Source: Candidatus Gastranaerophilales bacterium
Lineage (GTDB): Bacteria; Cyanobacteriota; Vampirovibrionia; Gastranaerophilales; Gastranaerophilaceae
Length of the DNA: 13,145 nucleotides
Direction of reading: 5' to 3'
NCBI GenBank assembly: GCA_947630355.1
Contig: CANRHJ010000043.1
Span: 1-13,145 of the forward strand
In this document: piece after piece, positions 1 through 6,237 of the stretch
How the letters are laid out: every line of letters starts with the position of its first letter
Position numbering within the stretch: the stretch's first letter is position 1
Position numbers and translations under genes: made by a program
Notes under the pieces: generated by a model
Told to the model about the DNA's origin: nothing
Database searches by the model: none
What the model saw: the letters and a program-made list of their open reading frames with translations, nothing else

Positions 1-64
1 GCGATTTAGTCTTATCAGTTGTTCTTTTACGTTCTTTACGTACTAACTGTGCTATTGTTGGCAT
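1..64 (-). CDS. rpsL: 30S ribosomal protein S12, 5' end only
   Basis: The first 21 codons read MPTIAQLVRKERKRTTDKTK followed by Ser, then the window ends. This matches the S12 N-terminus (family pattern MPTIxQLxRxxRxxxxxKxKSPAL). S12 sits at the decoding centre of the 30S subunit and governs translation accuracy; most family residues, including the streptomycin-resistance positions, lie outside the window. An ATG at 64 is preceded by a strong ribosome binding site, AAGGAG at 75-70, five bases upstream. In most bacteria rpsL opens the str operon (rpsL-rpsG-fusA-tuf), so those genes are expected beyond base 1. The gene has its own promoter at 185-213 and an unusual GC-rich leader. Confidence 0.93.
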   Translation of the reverse strand, partial: MPTIAQLVRKERKRTTDKTKS

Positions 65-81
65 GTTTTCTCCTTGTTTAC

Positions 82-123
82 TTATAATTTCAGCCGCCGC
101 CTCCTGCCGCCTCCTGTCGTCAT
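82..123 (-). CDS. Possible 13-codon leader peptide upstream of rpsL
   Basis: On the minus strand an ATG at 123 opens a reading frame MTTGGGRRRRLKL that ends at TAA (84-82), seven bases before the rpsL ribosome binding site. A Shine-Dalgarno-like AGGCGG lies at 136-131, seven bases upstream of the ATG, which is good spacing. Four consecutive Arg codons (AGG AGG CGG CGG) are of types expected to be rare in so AT-rich a genome. It could couple translation of the leader to rpsL or stall ribosomes. Equally, it may be a chance frame created by the GC-rich repeat it covers. No homologue is recognised, so this is a hypothesis from sequence layout only. Confidence 0.3.
   Translation of the reverse strand: MTTGGGRRRRLKL
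94..116 (-). repeat. GC-rich tandem repeat in the rpsL leader, G-quadruplex candidate
   Basis: A 10-bp unit (plus-strand CCGCCTCCTG) occurs twice in perfect tandem at 97-106 and 107-116, with further CCGCC/CCGCCTG pieces at 94-98 and 131-137. On the rpsL-coding strand, positions 114-94 hold seven GG dinucleotides separated by one or two bases, a pattern compatible with a two-tier G-quadruplex in DNA or RNA. AGGAGG, fully complementary to the 16S anti-Shine-Dalgarno sequence, occurs twice (115-110 and 105-100), 35-50 bases upstream of the rpsL start. The composition contrasts sharply with the AT-rich surroundings. Confidence 0.7.
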
Positions 124-184
124 TTAGCTGCCGCCTGTGGTTCATTCAGCACAAACAAACCACTCACTTTCCATCTTATATTTA

Positions 185-213
185 GTGATACTACAAGCAT
201 AATCCTTTGTCAA
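185..213 (-). promoter_or_regulatory. Sigma70-type promoter of rpsL
   Basis: On the minus strand a perfect -35 TTGACA (213-208) is followed after 17 bases by TATCAC (190-185), a 4/6 match to the -10 consensus. Transcription would start near 178, giving a leader of about 115 bases. The promoter lies just downstream of the RTX gene stop (242), so rpsL does not need read-through from the upstream operon. Confidence 0.65.
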
Positions 214-241
214 TAATATACCCGGCTTTATTTATAGTTTT

Positions 242-1759
242 TTAAGATTTAATAACTATTTCATTTGTACTCTTACTTAAAGGTTCGGCATTTGGTATAT
301 CAATGCGCTCTATCTTGTATTCATCACTTTTAAACCAATTTATAATTTTTATTGAATCATCAAAATTTTTAAATTTTATTAATAAATTATTATCTTCACG
401 TTCAAAAATTAAATCATCCCAACTCACACCTTCCGGAAATATTAAAGCATCGTTCCCGCCGATATCTTCAATAACATCATTTCCGTCTTTAGGATAAAAG
501 TAATACCAATCATTTGTATATTTACTGTTTATGTTATCATTACCTGTGCCGCCCAATATATGATTAATTGAATTATTGTTTCTTCCGTCGCCTTCATATT
601 GAAGCAGTAAAGTATCATCGCCTTCACCCGCATAAATTGTATCGCACATCTTTCCGCCGATTATGGTATCATTACCTCTTCCGCCGTATATTCTATTGCA
701 TCCCGAACCGGCATCAAGTGTATCATTTCCGTCACCGCCGTCAAGTATATCGTCTCCCGTTCCGGTCATAAAGTTATCATCTTTATCACTTCCGTATACT
801 ACATCATCGCCATACCTTGAATGAAAGTCATATAGAGGTATATCGTTCGGTGTTCTTATTGCTTCACCGGACTGAAGTGCGGATTTATCACCCAGCTTAT
901 AAGGAACTTTGCCGAATGAATCTATTAACCATTTTGTTTCCCTGTCATTCGATGTAAACACATTATAAAATGAATTTTTATTGGGAATATTATTAAAATT
1001 ACCGCCCAAACGGAATGTTTGTACCGTTCTTGCAAATTGAACAACTCTTTCTTTCCCTCTTTTCGGATTTTGTCTTATCTCTTTCTTTAATGTTTCTATC
1101 ACGGGAGTATAATCAATATATGAATATGGATTTTGTGCATTCAATTTTAAATATAAATCCTTTACAAGCGACTGAGCCGTAAGCTCCGAATATACCCAAG
1201 CGGCAATTTCCGCATATAAAGATTCAAGAATACCGCCTGCTTTTATGTTCGGATTTTGAGGCGCAGCTCCTCCGTGTTCCGCTTCCCATATTGAATAGAA
1301 ATCTTCACCCTGAAATCTTTCAATGATTACCAAATGCTTCGCATTTATAAACTCGCCCCTTGAATGTTCATCAACATCTTCAACTTTAACCCATAATTCC
1401 AAAATTTTATCCGCCAATTCCATTCTTTTTTCTTCTTTTGTTTTAGGAGATATAAATTCTTTAACAAGTTTTTTCAATCTGCCTGTTTTATCGTTTTTTA
1501 TGGCTGTGTGTAAATCAGGAACTTTCCCCATTCCTCTTACATAAGGTAATCCGCCTCCCGTTATATTTATAATAAGGTCCAGTAATTCCATAGTATCGGA
1601 TATTTGTAAACTATCCATGCCGAAAGGATTTGCTGCCGCAAAGATTTTCCCGTTTTGCTTATTATTATTTTGTAAGGTAAATTTATCTTTTTGATTGATG
1701 CAAAAAATAACTATAACTAATATCAGAATTATTGAAATTACGTACAAATTTTTTTTCAT
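242..1759 (-). CDS. Membrane-anchored RTX calcium-binding protein
   Basis: This 505-aa protein starts with a lysine-flanked hydrophobic segment (about residues 4-21) that looks like a signal anchor. The Cys at 20 lacks a proper lipobox, so a lipoprotein is unlikely. Residues about 68-210 (GKVPDLHTAI, then HSRGEFINAKHLVIIERF) resemble a module I recall just ahead of the repeats in large RTX proteins. Seven RTX nonapeptides (GGxGxDxLx type) occupy 322-384, with a degenerate unit near 403-411. A haemolysin-type calcium-binding-related domain (about 424-476, DGNDVIEDIGGNDALIF) follows. RTX repeats fold into a calcium-bound beta-roll, usually on type I secreted proteins. Here the N-terminal anchor suggests Sec export and tethering, and no type I transporter is in the window. 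The start has AAAGG seven bases upstream, inside the end of the preceding gene. It is the last gene of the six-gene operon. Function beyond calcium binding is not visible. Confidence 0.85.
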   Translation of the reverse strand: MKKNLYVISIILILVIVIFCINQKDKFTLQNNNKQNGKIFAAANPFGMDSLQISDTMELLDLIINITGGGLPYVRGMGKVPDLHTAIKNDKTGRLKKLVKEFISPKTKEEKRMELADKILELWVKVEDVDEHSRGEFINAKHLVIIERFQGEDFYSIWEAEHGGAAPQNPNIKAGGILESLYAEIAAWVYSELTAQSLVKDLYLKLNAQNPYSYIDYTPVIETLKKEIRQNPKRGKERVVQFARTVQTFRLGGNFNNIPNKNSFYNVFTSNDRETKWLIDSFGKVPYKLGDKSALQSGEAIRTPNDIPLYDFHSRYGDDVVYGSDKDDNFMTGTGDDILDGGDGNDTLDAGSGCNRIYGGRGNDTIIGGKMCDTIYAGEGDDTLLLQYEGDGRNNNSINHILGGTGNDNINSKYTNDWYYFYPKDGNDVIEDIGGNDALIFPEGVSWDDLIFEREDNNLLIKFKNFDDSIKIINWFKSDEYKIERIDIPNAEPLSKSTNEIVIKS

Positions 1760-1762
1760 AAA

Positions 1763-2125
1763 TTAACCTTTATTTTTTAAAGCATTATCAAGAGCGATTT
1801 CAAGCGATGCGATTTTTCTTTGCAGCGCCTCTCTGTCATCAGTATCTATTTCATTTTGAACTGCAAGTTTTTCATTTTTTCTTGCATAAAATTCCAGCTG
1901 TTCCCTATATTTGCTGCCTATTAAAAAAGAATGAACGCTTCCCGATATTAATCCTGCCAAATATGCCGATATTATTATAAAAAACGTGTTTAAAACAACA
2001 TAACTGTTTGATGCTGCAGTTATATTAAATCCTGCCGTTGTTCTTGAAGCATAATTTACCGCTGCAAAATATATTACTGCGCAAAATATTATAAATTCAA
2101 TTAAAAATATTATCTTGTTTTTCAT
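1763..2125 (-). CDS. Small LapA-like membrane protein (two TM plus coiled coil)
   Basis: The 120-aa protein has two hydrophobic segments (about residues 4-25 and 43-66) joined by a short polar stretch. A charged C-terminal helix (about 75-117) looks like a coiled coil (heptad-like REALQRKIASLEIALDNAL). This architecture fits the LapA/DUF1049 family, whose E. coli member works with LapB to regulate LPS synthesis. The match is by layout rather than by diagnostic residues. Its ATG overlaps the rluD stop as ATGA (2125-2122), so translation is probably coupled, and it ends three bases before the RTX start. The pairing with an LPS-related role is plausible because KDO genes lie a few kb away, but this is inference. 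Confidence 0.55.
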   Translation of the reverse strand: MKNKIIFLIEFIIFCAVIYFAAVNYASRTTAGFNITAASNSYVVLNTFFIIISAYLAGLISGSVHSFLIGSKYREQLEFYARKNEKLAVQNEIDTDDREALQRKIASLEIALDNALKNKG

Positions 2126-3048
2126 TTGTTTATACTCCTTAAATATTTTAAAACTTTTTTAACATCATCATCCCGTTCAATCTCAATTTCAATTATATCA
2201 TTATTTTTTAATGCGGCAAACTTCAGCTTATAAGCCTGAAGTACTTGTTCTTGAGTCTTTACTTTAAATTTTTGACCGTTATAAAGAGAATCGTTAATAA
2301 CAGGATGTCCAATATGGCTTAAATGCACTCTTATTTGATGGGTTCTTCCCGTTTCAAGTTCAAGTTCAACAAAAGAATATCCGTTAAAATTTTCCAAAAC
2401 TTTATAATGTGTAACGGAAGGCTTACCTCCTTGAATAACTGCGAATTTCTCAGGTTTTTGAGGATTTCTGGCTATGGGAGCATCAATTGTTCCCGTTTGC
2501 TGTGTAAAATTACCGCAAACAACCGCTAAATAATTTCTTTTTGCCGTTTTATTCTTTATTTGATTTGCTAAAAATTCGTGTGCATTATTATTTTTTGCAA
2601 CCATTAAAAGCCCTGAAGTGTTTCTGTCAAGACGATGAACAATTCCGGGACGCATTACCCCGTTTATATCGGAAAGTCCTTCATATCCGTATTTATACAA
2701 AAGCGCATTTACAAGCGTTCCCGTTGTTTCCTTTGTTGTAGGATGCGTTAACATGTTTTTAGGCTTATTTACCACTAAAATATCATCATCTTCATATCTT
2801 ATATCCAAATCTGTTTTTTCAGGCTGTATTAATACATCAAATTCCTCGCTTAACTCAACTGAGATTATATCATCATTTTTCACGAGATATGAGGATTTTA
2901 CGGCTTTACCGTCTATATATACCTGATTTTTCTTTATTATATTTTGAACCTGTGAACGGGATTTAAACATTTCATTTTGAGATAAAACAAAGTCCAACCT
3001 TAAAGGCTCGCTTAAAGATTGGACTTGTATTACATATTTCTTGGTCAT
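2122..3048 (-). CDS. rluD: RluA/RluD-family 23S rRNA pseudouridine synthase
   Basis: The 308-aa enzyme converts specific uridines in large-subunit rRNA to pseudouridine in the cytoplasm. An S4 RNA-binding domain spans about residues 15-75 (SRSQVQNIIKK, then VYIDGK). The catalytic pseudouridine synthase domain follows from about 82 to 300, with the RluA-family motif HRLDRNTSG at 138-146 (catalytic Asp141) and GRTHQIRVHL in the second half. Length and order match RluD rather than the shorter RluA/RluC forms without S4, but exact target sites cannot be told. The ATG at 3048 is preceded by TTAGG overlapping the lspA stop. In many bacteria lspA and an rluD-like gene are neighbours, as here (8-base gap). 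Confidence 0.92.
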   Translation of the reverse strand: MTKKYVIQVQSLSEPLRLDFVLSQNEMFKSRSQVQNIIKKNQVYIDGKAVKSSYLVKNDDIISVELSEEFDVLIQPEKTDLDIRYEDDDILVVNKPKNMLTHPTTKETTGTLVNALLYKYGYEGLSDINGVMRPGIVHRLDRNTSGLLMVAKNNNAHEFLANQIKNKTAKRNYLAVVCGNFTQQTGTIDAPIARNPQKPEKFAVIQGGKPSVTHYKVLENFNGYSFVELELETGRTHQIRVHLSHIGHPVINDSLYNGQKFKVKTQEQVLQAYKLKFAALKNNDIIEIEIERDDDVKKVLKYLRSINK

Positions 3049-3056
3049 TATTGAAC

Positions 3057-3554
3057 CTAATTTTTTGAAAACAGAGCTATTATAATACCTAATGCGCCAA
3101 AAACAATAAGGATGTCGGCAGTATTAAATATCGGTAAACCGGGCGCAAAATCACAGCTGATGTAATCTATAACATAACCGTGCAATAACCTGTCAACCAT
3201 ATTCATAAAAATACCTGAGGATAATAATGACAGAGAAGATGCCAAAGATGAATTAATTTTTGATGAAAACATCATAACGGCACCAATCATTATAATTAAT
3301 GCTATAAACGAAGCTGCTATTATTCCTCCCGGTTGTCCCGCGAACAAATTGAACGCAGCACCGGTGTTATGAACCTCATATAATGTTAATATTCCGTTGC
3401 CTACTCTGCCTGTCGGACTTATTGAACACGCATTTAAAACTACGTAATTAATTCCGTATATTACCAATGAAAATATCACTAATAATATAAAGTATTTTGA
3501 TATTATTCCGGAATCAACAACTCTAACATTGTTTTTGTTGTCTTTATTTTCCAT
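3057..3554 (-). CDS. lspA: Prolipoprotein signal peptidase (signal peptidase II)
   Basis: LspA cleaves the signal peptide of lipoproteins before the lipid-modified Cys, within the inner membrane. The 165-aa protein has four hydrophobic segments (about 18-40, 76-96, 103-120, 143-162). It shows the family blocks VHNTGAAFN (61-69), NMVDRLLHGYVIDYI (118-132) and FNTADILI (143-150). Asp121 and Asp147 are the expected catalytic pair. Oddly, the conserved 'DxxxK' of the first segment appears lost: the region reads LVIYGINYVVL. The family GGALGN block is also changed, to SSGIFMN. The start overlaps the preceding lipoprotein gene by 11 bases, with GAGG upstream. The neighbouring lipoprotein is a natural substrate. 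Confidence 0.92.
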   Translation of the reverse strand: MENKDNKNNVRVVDSGIISKYFILLVIFSLVIYGINYVVLNACSISPTGRVGNGILTLYEVHNTGAAFNLFAGQPGGIIAASFIALIIMIGAVMMFSSKINSSLASSLSLLSSGIFMNMVDRLLHGYVIDYISCDFAPGLPIFNTADILIVFGALGIIIALFSKN

Positions 3555-4578
3555 TTTTTACCTCTTCTTCCTTTTTATTATTCTTTTTATTAATTACATT
3601 AACCCTCGACATTACAATTGCCATGCCCGTCATATTTAACGCTAAGGATTCAGGTCCTAAATCCATTCTTGTTATTCCTAAAGATGCCGTAGCATACTCA
3701 TTATAATTTTCTGTATTAGCTTTTATTATTCTTGCAAGTTCTCCCGAGTTTATAGCTCTTAATGTATCATCAGGCGTTTCTTGCGGAGTCATTATCTTTT
3801 CGTTTACTATTGACCCGAGAATAAACATTCCTTCCGGATTTACGGCTTCCAATTGTATTTCATCACCCGATTTTGTGTTTAATGTAATATCATCAGGCTG
3901 CTTAATCTTAATTGAAACTTCATAATCGCTGCCTGCAGGAACACATTCCGGTGCATTTATTTCTAAATCCATTTTTTTTGCTTCGCCGTACTTCAACCAT
4001 ACATTTTCTTTTTTAATTGTACTTGAAGTTATTTTCCATTTTCCGTCTTCTTTTCTCATATAATTTGTAAAATACGAATCGGAGTATATAGAGCCTTCAT
4101 TATTAAATTTATTTGACAATTTTGCGGTTTGACCCGTTATTATTTCATGTATATCAACTGCTGCATTATTTCCGCTTATATTAATTTTTTCTATCGTAAA
4201 ATCCGATTTTATATTTTTATAAGCATCTGTTGTATCTTCCATTAATTTAAATATGGTCTTTTTGTCAAAACCGTCATTATTTATGTATATTTCAGAGTAC
4301 ATATCAGCCAATTTCTCTGATTTATTCTTTTCGGAATACTCATTAAATTTCTTATAAAAATTTTGAATTTGAATTTCGGGTGAACGCTTGAATTTATTCT
4401 TTAAACTTACCCTTTTTATTATCTCAAGTTCTTTATTTTCCGAAATATTAGTTGTTTCCAGTTTAACATTGTTACTTTTTTCTTCGGGAGATGCAGGTAA
4501 TATAGCATAACTTCTGCAGCCCGCAATTAAAATTAATAAAAATAAAAGTTTTAGTGATTTTGTAAATTTTTTGCTCAT
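3544..4578 (-). CDS. Lipoprotein with NTF2-like region
   Basis: Starting at the ATG at 4578 gives 344 aa with a textbook lipoprotein signal: lysine-rich start, hydrophobic core, and lipobox LIAG|C with lipidated Cys21. An in-frame TTG at 4605 would add nine residues and has GGAAG just upstream. I prefer the ATG because it gives a normal-length signal peptide. Residues about 66-190 alternate helix and strand, ending in DGKWKITSSTIKK. This is the typical last strand of an NTF2-like/SnoaL-like fold, seen in many lipoproteins of unknown role. Residues about 202-330 look beta-rich. The tail is strongly charged (KKNNKKEEEVKNGK). The gene lies directly before lspA and overlaps it. No specific function is recognised. 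Confidence 0.8.
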   Translation of the reverse strand: MSKKFTKSLKLLFLLILIAGCRSYAILPASPEEKSNNVKLETTNISENKELEIIKRVSLKNKFKRSPEIQIQNFYKKFNEYSEKNKSEKLADMYSEIYINNDGFDKKTIFKLMEDTTDAYKNIKSDFTIEKINISGNNAAVDIHEIITGQTAKLSNKFNNEGSIYSDSYFTNYMRKEDGKWKITSSTIKKENVWLKYGEAKKMDLEINAPECVPAGSDYEVSIKIKQPDDITLNTKSGDEIQLEAVNPEGMFILGSIVNEKIMTPQETPDDTLRAINSGELARIIKANTENYNEYATASLGITRMDLGPESLALNMTGMAIVMSRVNVINKKNNKKEEEVKNGK

Positions 4579-4591
4579 ACTATACCGCTTT

Positions 4592-4897
4592 TTAAATATT
4601 TTCAATGTTTCTTCCGTACATTATACATAATACGAAATCAGTACTTACTAACAATAAGTTTACAACATACAGCCATAAAACGAAATCCACAGAATTAAGT
4701 ATTTTATTAATTATACCGAATATATATCCGATAATAATTAATGTTAAAAATAATTTGCTTTTACCTTTAACATTTTTAGTTCTGTAAGTTTTCATAACTG
4801 CAAACGGCCAGCTGGCTCCAAAGCAGATAAGCATGCCGGCTTCAAAAAAACTCATTGATTTTATTTGGAAACTTTGTATTAAAAAATCTGTTATCAT
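4592..4897 (-). CDS. Small PQ-loop / SemiSWEET-like membrane protein
   Basis: The 101-aa protein has three hydrophobic segments (about residues 17-36, 47-66, 71-93). The first ends in CFGASWPFAVMKTYRTK, followed by NVKGKS. A proline near the end of TM1, then a basic loop and a second helix, is the layout of half-transporters of the PQ-loop/SemiSWEET type, which dimerise to carry sugars or similar solutes. I recall similar small proteins annotated as hypothetical in clostridia. The substrate is unknown. A TTG at 4918 would add seven residues, but it would sit at the predicted transcription start. The ATG at 4897 has AGGT nine bases upstream and is preferred. It is the first gene of the six-gene minus-strand operon. 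Confidence 0.72.
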   Translation of the reverse strand: MITDFLIQSFQIKSMSFFEAGMLICFGASWPFAVMKTYRTKNVKGKSKLFLTLIIIGYIFGIINKILNSVDFVLWLYVVNLLLVSTDFVLCIMYGRNIENI

Positions 4898-4906
4898 ACC
4901 AATTTT

Positions 4907-4910
4907 ACCT
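4907..4910 (-). promoter_or_regulatory. Ribosome binding site that decides the PQ-loop gene start
   Basis: AGGT on the minus strand lies nine bases before the ATG at 4897. The alternative TTG at 4918 has no such site and would fall at or within a few bases of the start of the predicted transcript, so this site favours the shorter protein. Confidence 0.5.
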
Positions 4911-4923
4911 ATATTCAATGTTT

Positions 4924-4951
4924 ATTGTAGCATAAAATATATTTTTGTTAG
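4924..4951 (-). promoter_or_regulatory. Extended -10 promoter of the minus-strand six-gene operon
   Basis: On the minus strand TGC-TACAAT (4932-4924) forms an extended -10, with CTAACA (4951-4946, 4/6 to TTGACA) 16 bases upstream. Transcription would start near 4917. It overlaps the plus-strand coaX promoter: the -35 of one coincides with the -10 region of the other. Confidence 0.55.
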
Positions 4952-4954
4952 AAT
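4946..4954 (+). promoter_or_regulatory. Extended -10 promoter of coaX
   Basis: TGT-TAGAAT (4946-4954) is an extended -10 with a 5/6 hexamer. The upstream TTGTAG (4925-4930) is a poor -35, at 18-base spacing. Start near 4961 leaves a very short leader holding an AAGG ribosome binding site before the coaX ATG at 4975. Confidence 0.5.
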
Positions 4955-4974
4955 AAAAATAAAAAGGCAAAATT

Positions 4975-5760
4975 ATGTTATTTGTAATAGATATAGGAAA
5001 TACCAATATAACAATAGGTGTAATTAACAATGACCAAATAATTCACGTTTGGAGATTATCAACAAACCTTTCACGCACGGAAGATGAGTACGGAATATTT
5101 ATAAAAAATCTTTTGAGGGAAAACGGTCTTGATATGCAGATTAGTTCGGCGGTTATATCAAGTGTTGTTGTTCAATTAACCGAAAAAATTGAAACCGCAT
5201 TAAAAAAATATCTGAACATTAACTCAATAGTAATCTCTCATAAGTTAAACCTGAATATTAATATAAAAACAGACAATCCTTCACAAGTCGGGGCAGACAG
5301 AATAGCAAACGCCTGCGCTGCAGTTAAATTATATAAACTACCCGCTATAGTCGTTGATTTCGGTACCGCAACTTCTTTTGATATCGTAAATGAAAGAAAA
5401 GAATTCATAGGCGGAATTATTACTGCCGGAATGAAAATACAAGCCGAAGCTTTAAGCACCAGAACCTCCAAACTCCCCAAATTAAATATAGAATCTCCGA
5501 AGCATGTTATCGGAGGAAATACAATTGATGCGATGTTGTCGGGAATTGTAATCGGGCATGCCGCGATGATTGACGGTCTTATTTGTGCCTGTGAAAAAGA
5601 ATTAAAACAAGAAGCCGTTGTTATTGCAACCGGCGGGTATTCCGATTTCATAAGTAATTATTTAAACAGAAAATTTGACTATATCAATCCTGATTTGACA
5701 CTAATAGGTGCAAAAACGATATACGAATTAAACAGACTTCCGCATGTTTTTGTAAATTAA
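4975..5760 (+). CDS. coaX: Type III pantothenate kinase
   Basis: CoaX phosphorylates pantothenate with ATP, the first step of coenzyme A synthesis in the cytoplasm. The 261-aa length is normal for the family. The ASKHA-fold phosphate-binding motif DIGNTN is at residues 6-11. QVGADRIANA (104-113) carries the conserved GADR, DFGTATSFD (128-136) is the second phosphate motif, and GGIITAG (146-152) and IATGGYS (217-223) follow. The ATG has AAGG just upstream. It is the only gene on this strand between two minus-strand operons. Its 3' end overlaps the end of kdsC by 33 bases in the convergent direction, so the two messages can form a short antisense duplex. Confidence 0.95.
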   Translation: MLFVIDIGNTNITIGVINNDQIIHVWRLSTNLSRTEDEYGIFIKNLLRENGLDMQISSAVISSVVVQLTEKIETALKKYLNINSIVISHKLNLNINIKTDNPSQVGADRIANACAAVKLYKLPAIVVDFGTATSFDIVNERKEFIGGIITAGMKIQAEALSTRTSKLPKLNIESPKHVIGGNTIDAMLSGIVIGHAAMIDGLICACEKELKQEAVVIATGGYSDFISNYLNRKFDYINPDLTLIGAKTIYELNRLPHVFVN

Positions 5761-6237
5761 ATCCGTTAATTCTCTGACGGCACCTCTGCCGCCGTTCTTG
5801 GAAGATATAAAATGACAAACCTGCTTAACTTCGTCAACCGCATCACAAGGACAGCATGCCAGTCCGACCTCATTTAGAACGCACAAATCGGGTAAATCAT
5901 CTCCCATATATGCTATTTGTGAATACTCTATATTATATTCTTCCGCCAATTGTTTTAATGCCGTAATTTTATTTTTTTGTCCCATAAAAAGTCTGGTCAT
6001 TCCGAGAACTTCAAATCTATGCTTAACGGTACCGTTATCTCTTGCAGTTATTATCGCTGTTATTATTCCTGCTTTTGTAATCATAACAATGCCTTGACCG
6101 TCTTTTGCATTATATGTTTTATATTCAACACCGTTCTCATCAAAGGTGAGACTTCCGTCCGTCATAACACCGTCTATATCAAAAACAGCCATTTTTATCT
6201 CGGAGGCTTTTTTATTTAATTCTTCTGCGCTTAACAT
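5728..6237 (-). CDS. kdsC: 3-deoxy-D-manno-octulosonate 8-phosphate phosphatase
   Basis: KdsC removes the phosphate from KDO-8-phosphate to give KDO, the sugar joining lipid A to the LPS core. The 169-aa protein is a cap-less HAD phosphatase of typical KdsC length. Motif I FDIDGVMTDG (19-28) holds nucleophile Asp20 and Asp22. Motif II is TARDN (64-68), Lys88 or Lys90 serves motif III, and motif IV is MGDDLPDL (111-118). GGRGAVREL (149-157) near the end is the KdsC signature. A Cys-rich patch ACCPCD (127-132) is unusual. The start abuts the kdsD stop (TAA then ATG), and that neighbour makes KDO the likely pathway rather than sialic acid synthesis. Confidence 0.92.
   Translation of the reverse strand: MLSAEELNKKASEIKMAVFDIDGVMTDGSLTFDENGVEYKTYNAKDGQGIVMITKAGIITAIITARDNGTVKHRFEVLGMTRLFMGQKNKITALKQLAEEYNIEYSQIAYMGDDLPDLCVLNEVGLACCPCDAVDEVKQVCHFISSKNGGRGAVRELTDLIYKNMRKSV

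Noticed and set aside
4579..4605. TTG start at 4605 for the lipoprotein
   Set aside because: It has GGAAG upstream, so it remains possible. However, it places the lipobox Cys at 30 with an odd basic extension, whereas the ATG at 4578 gives a standard signal peptide.
5238..5651. 137-codon open frame on the minus strand inside coaX
   Set aside because: It is fully antisense to a clear coaX with all motifs, and its translation shows no domain.
5776..5796. Hairpin (GACGGC with GCCGTT, 9-base loop) just after the coaX stop, as a terminator
   Set aside because: No T-run follows it, one pair is G-T, and the bases encode the conserved GGRGAVRE of kdsC, which explains the GC content.
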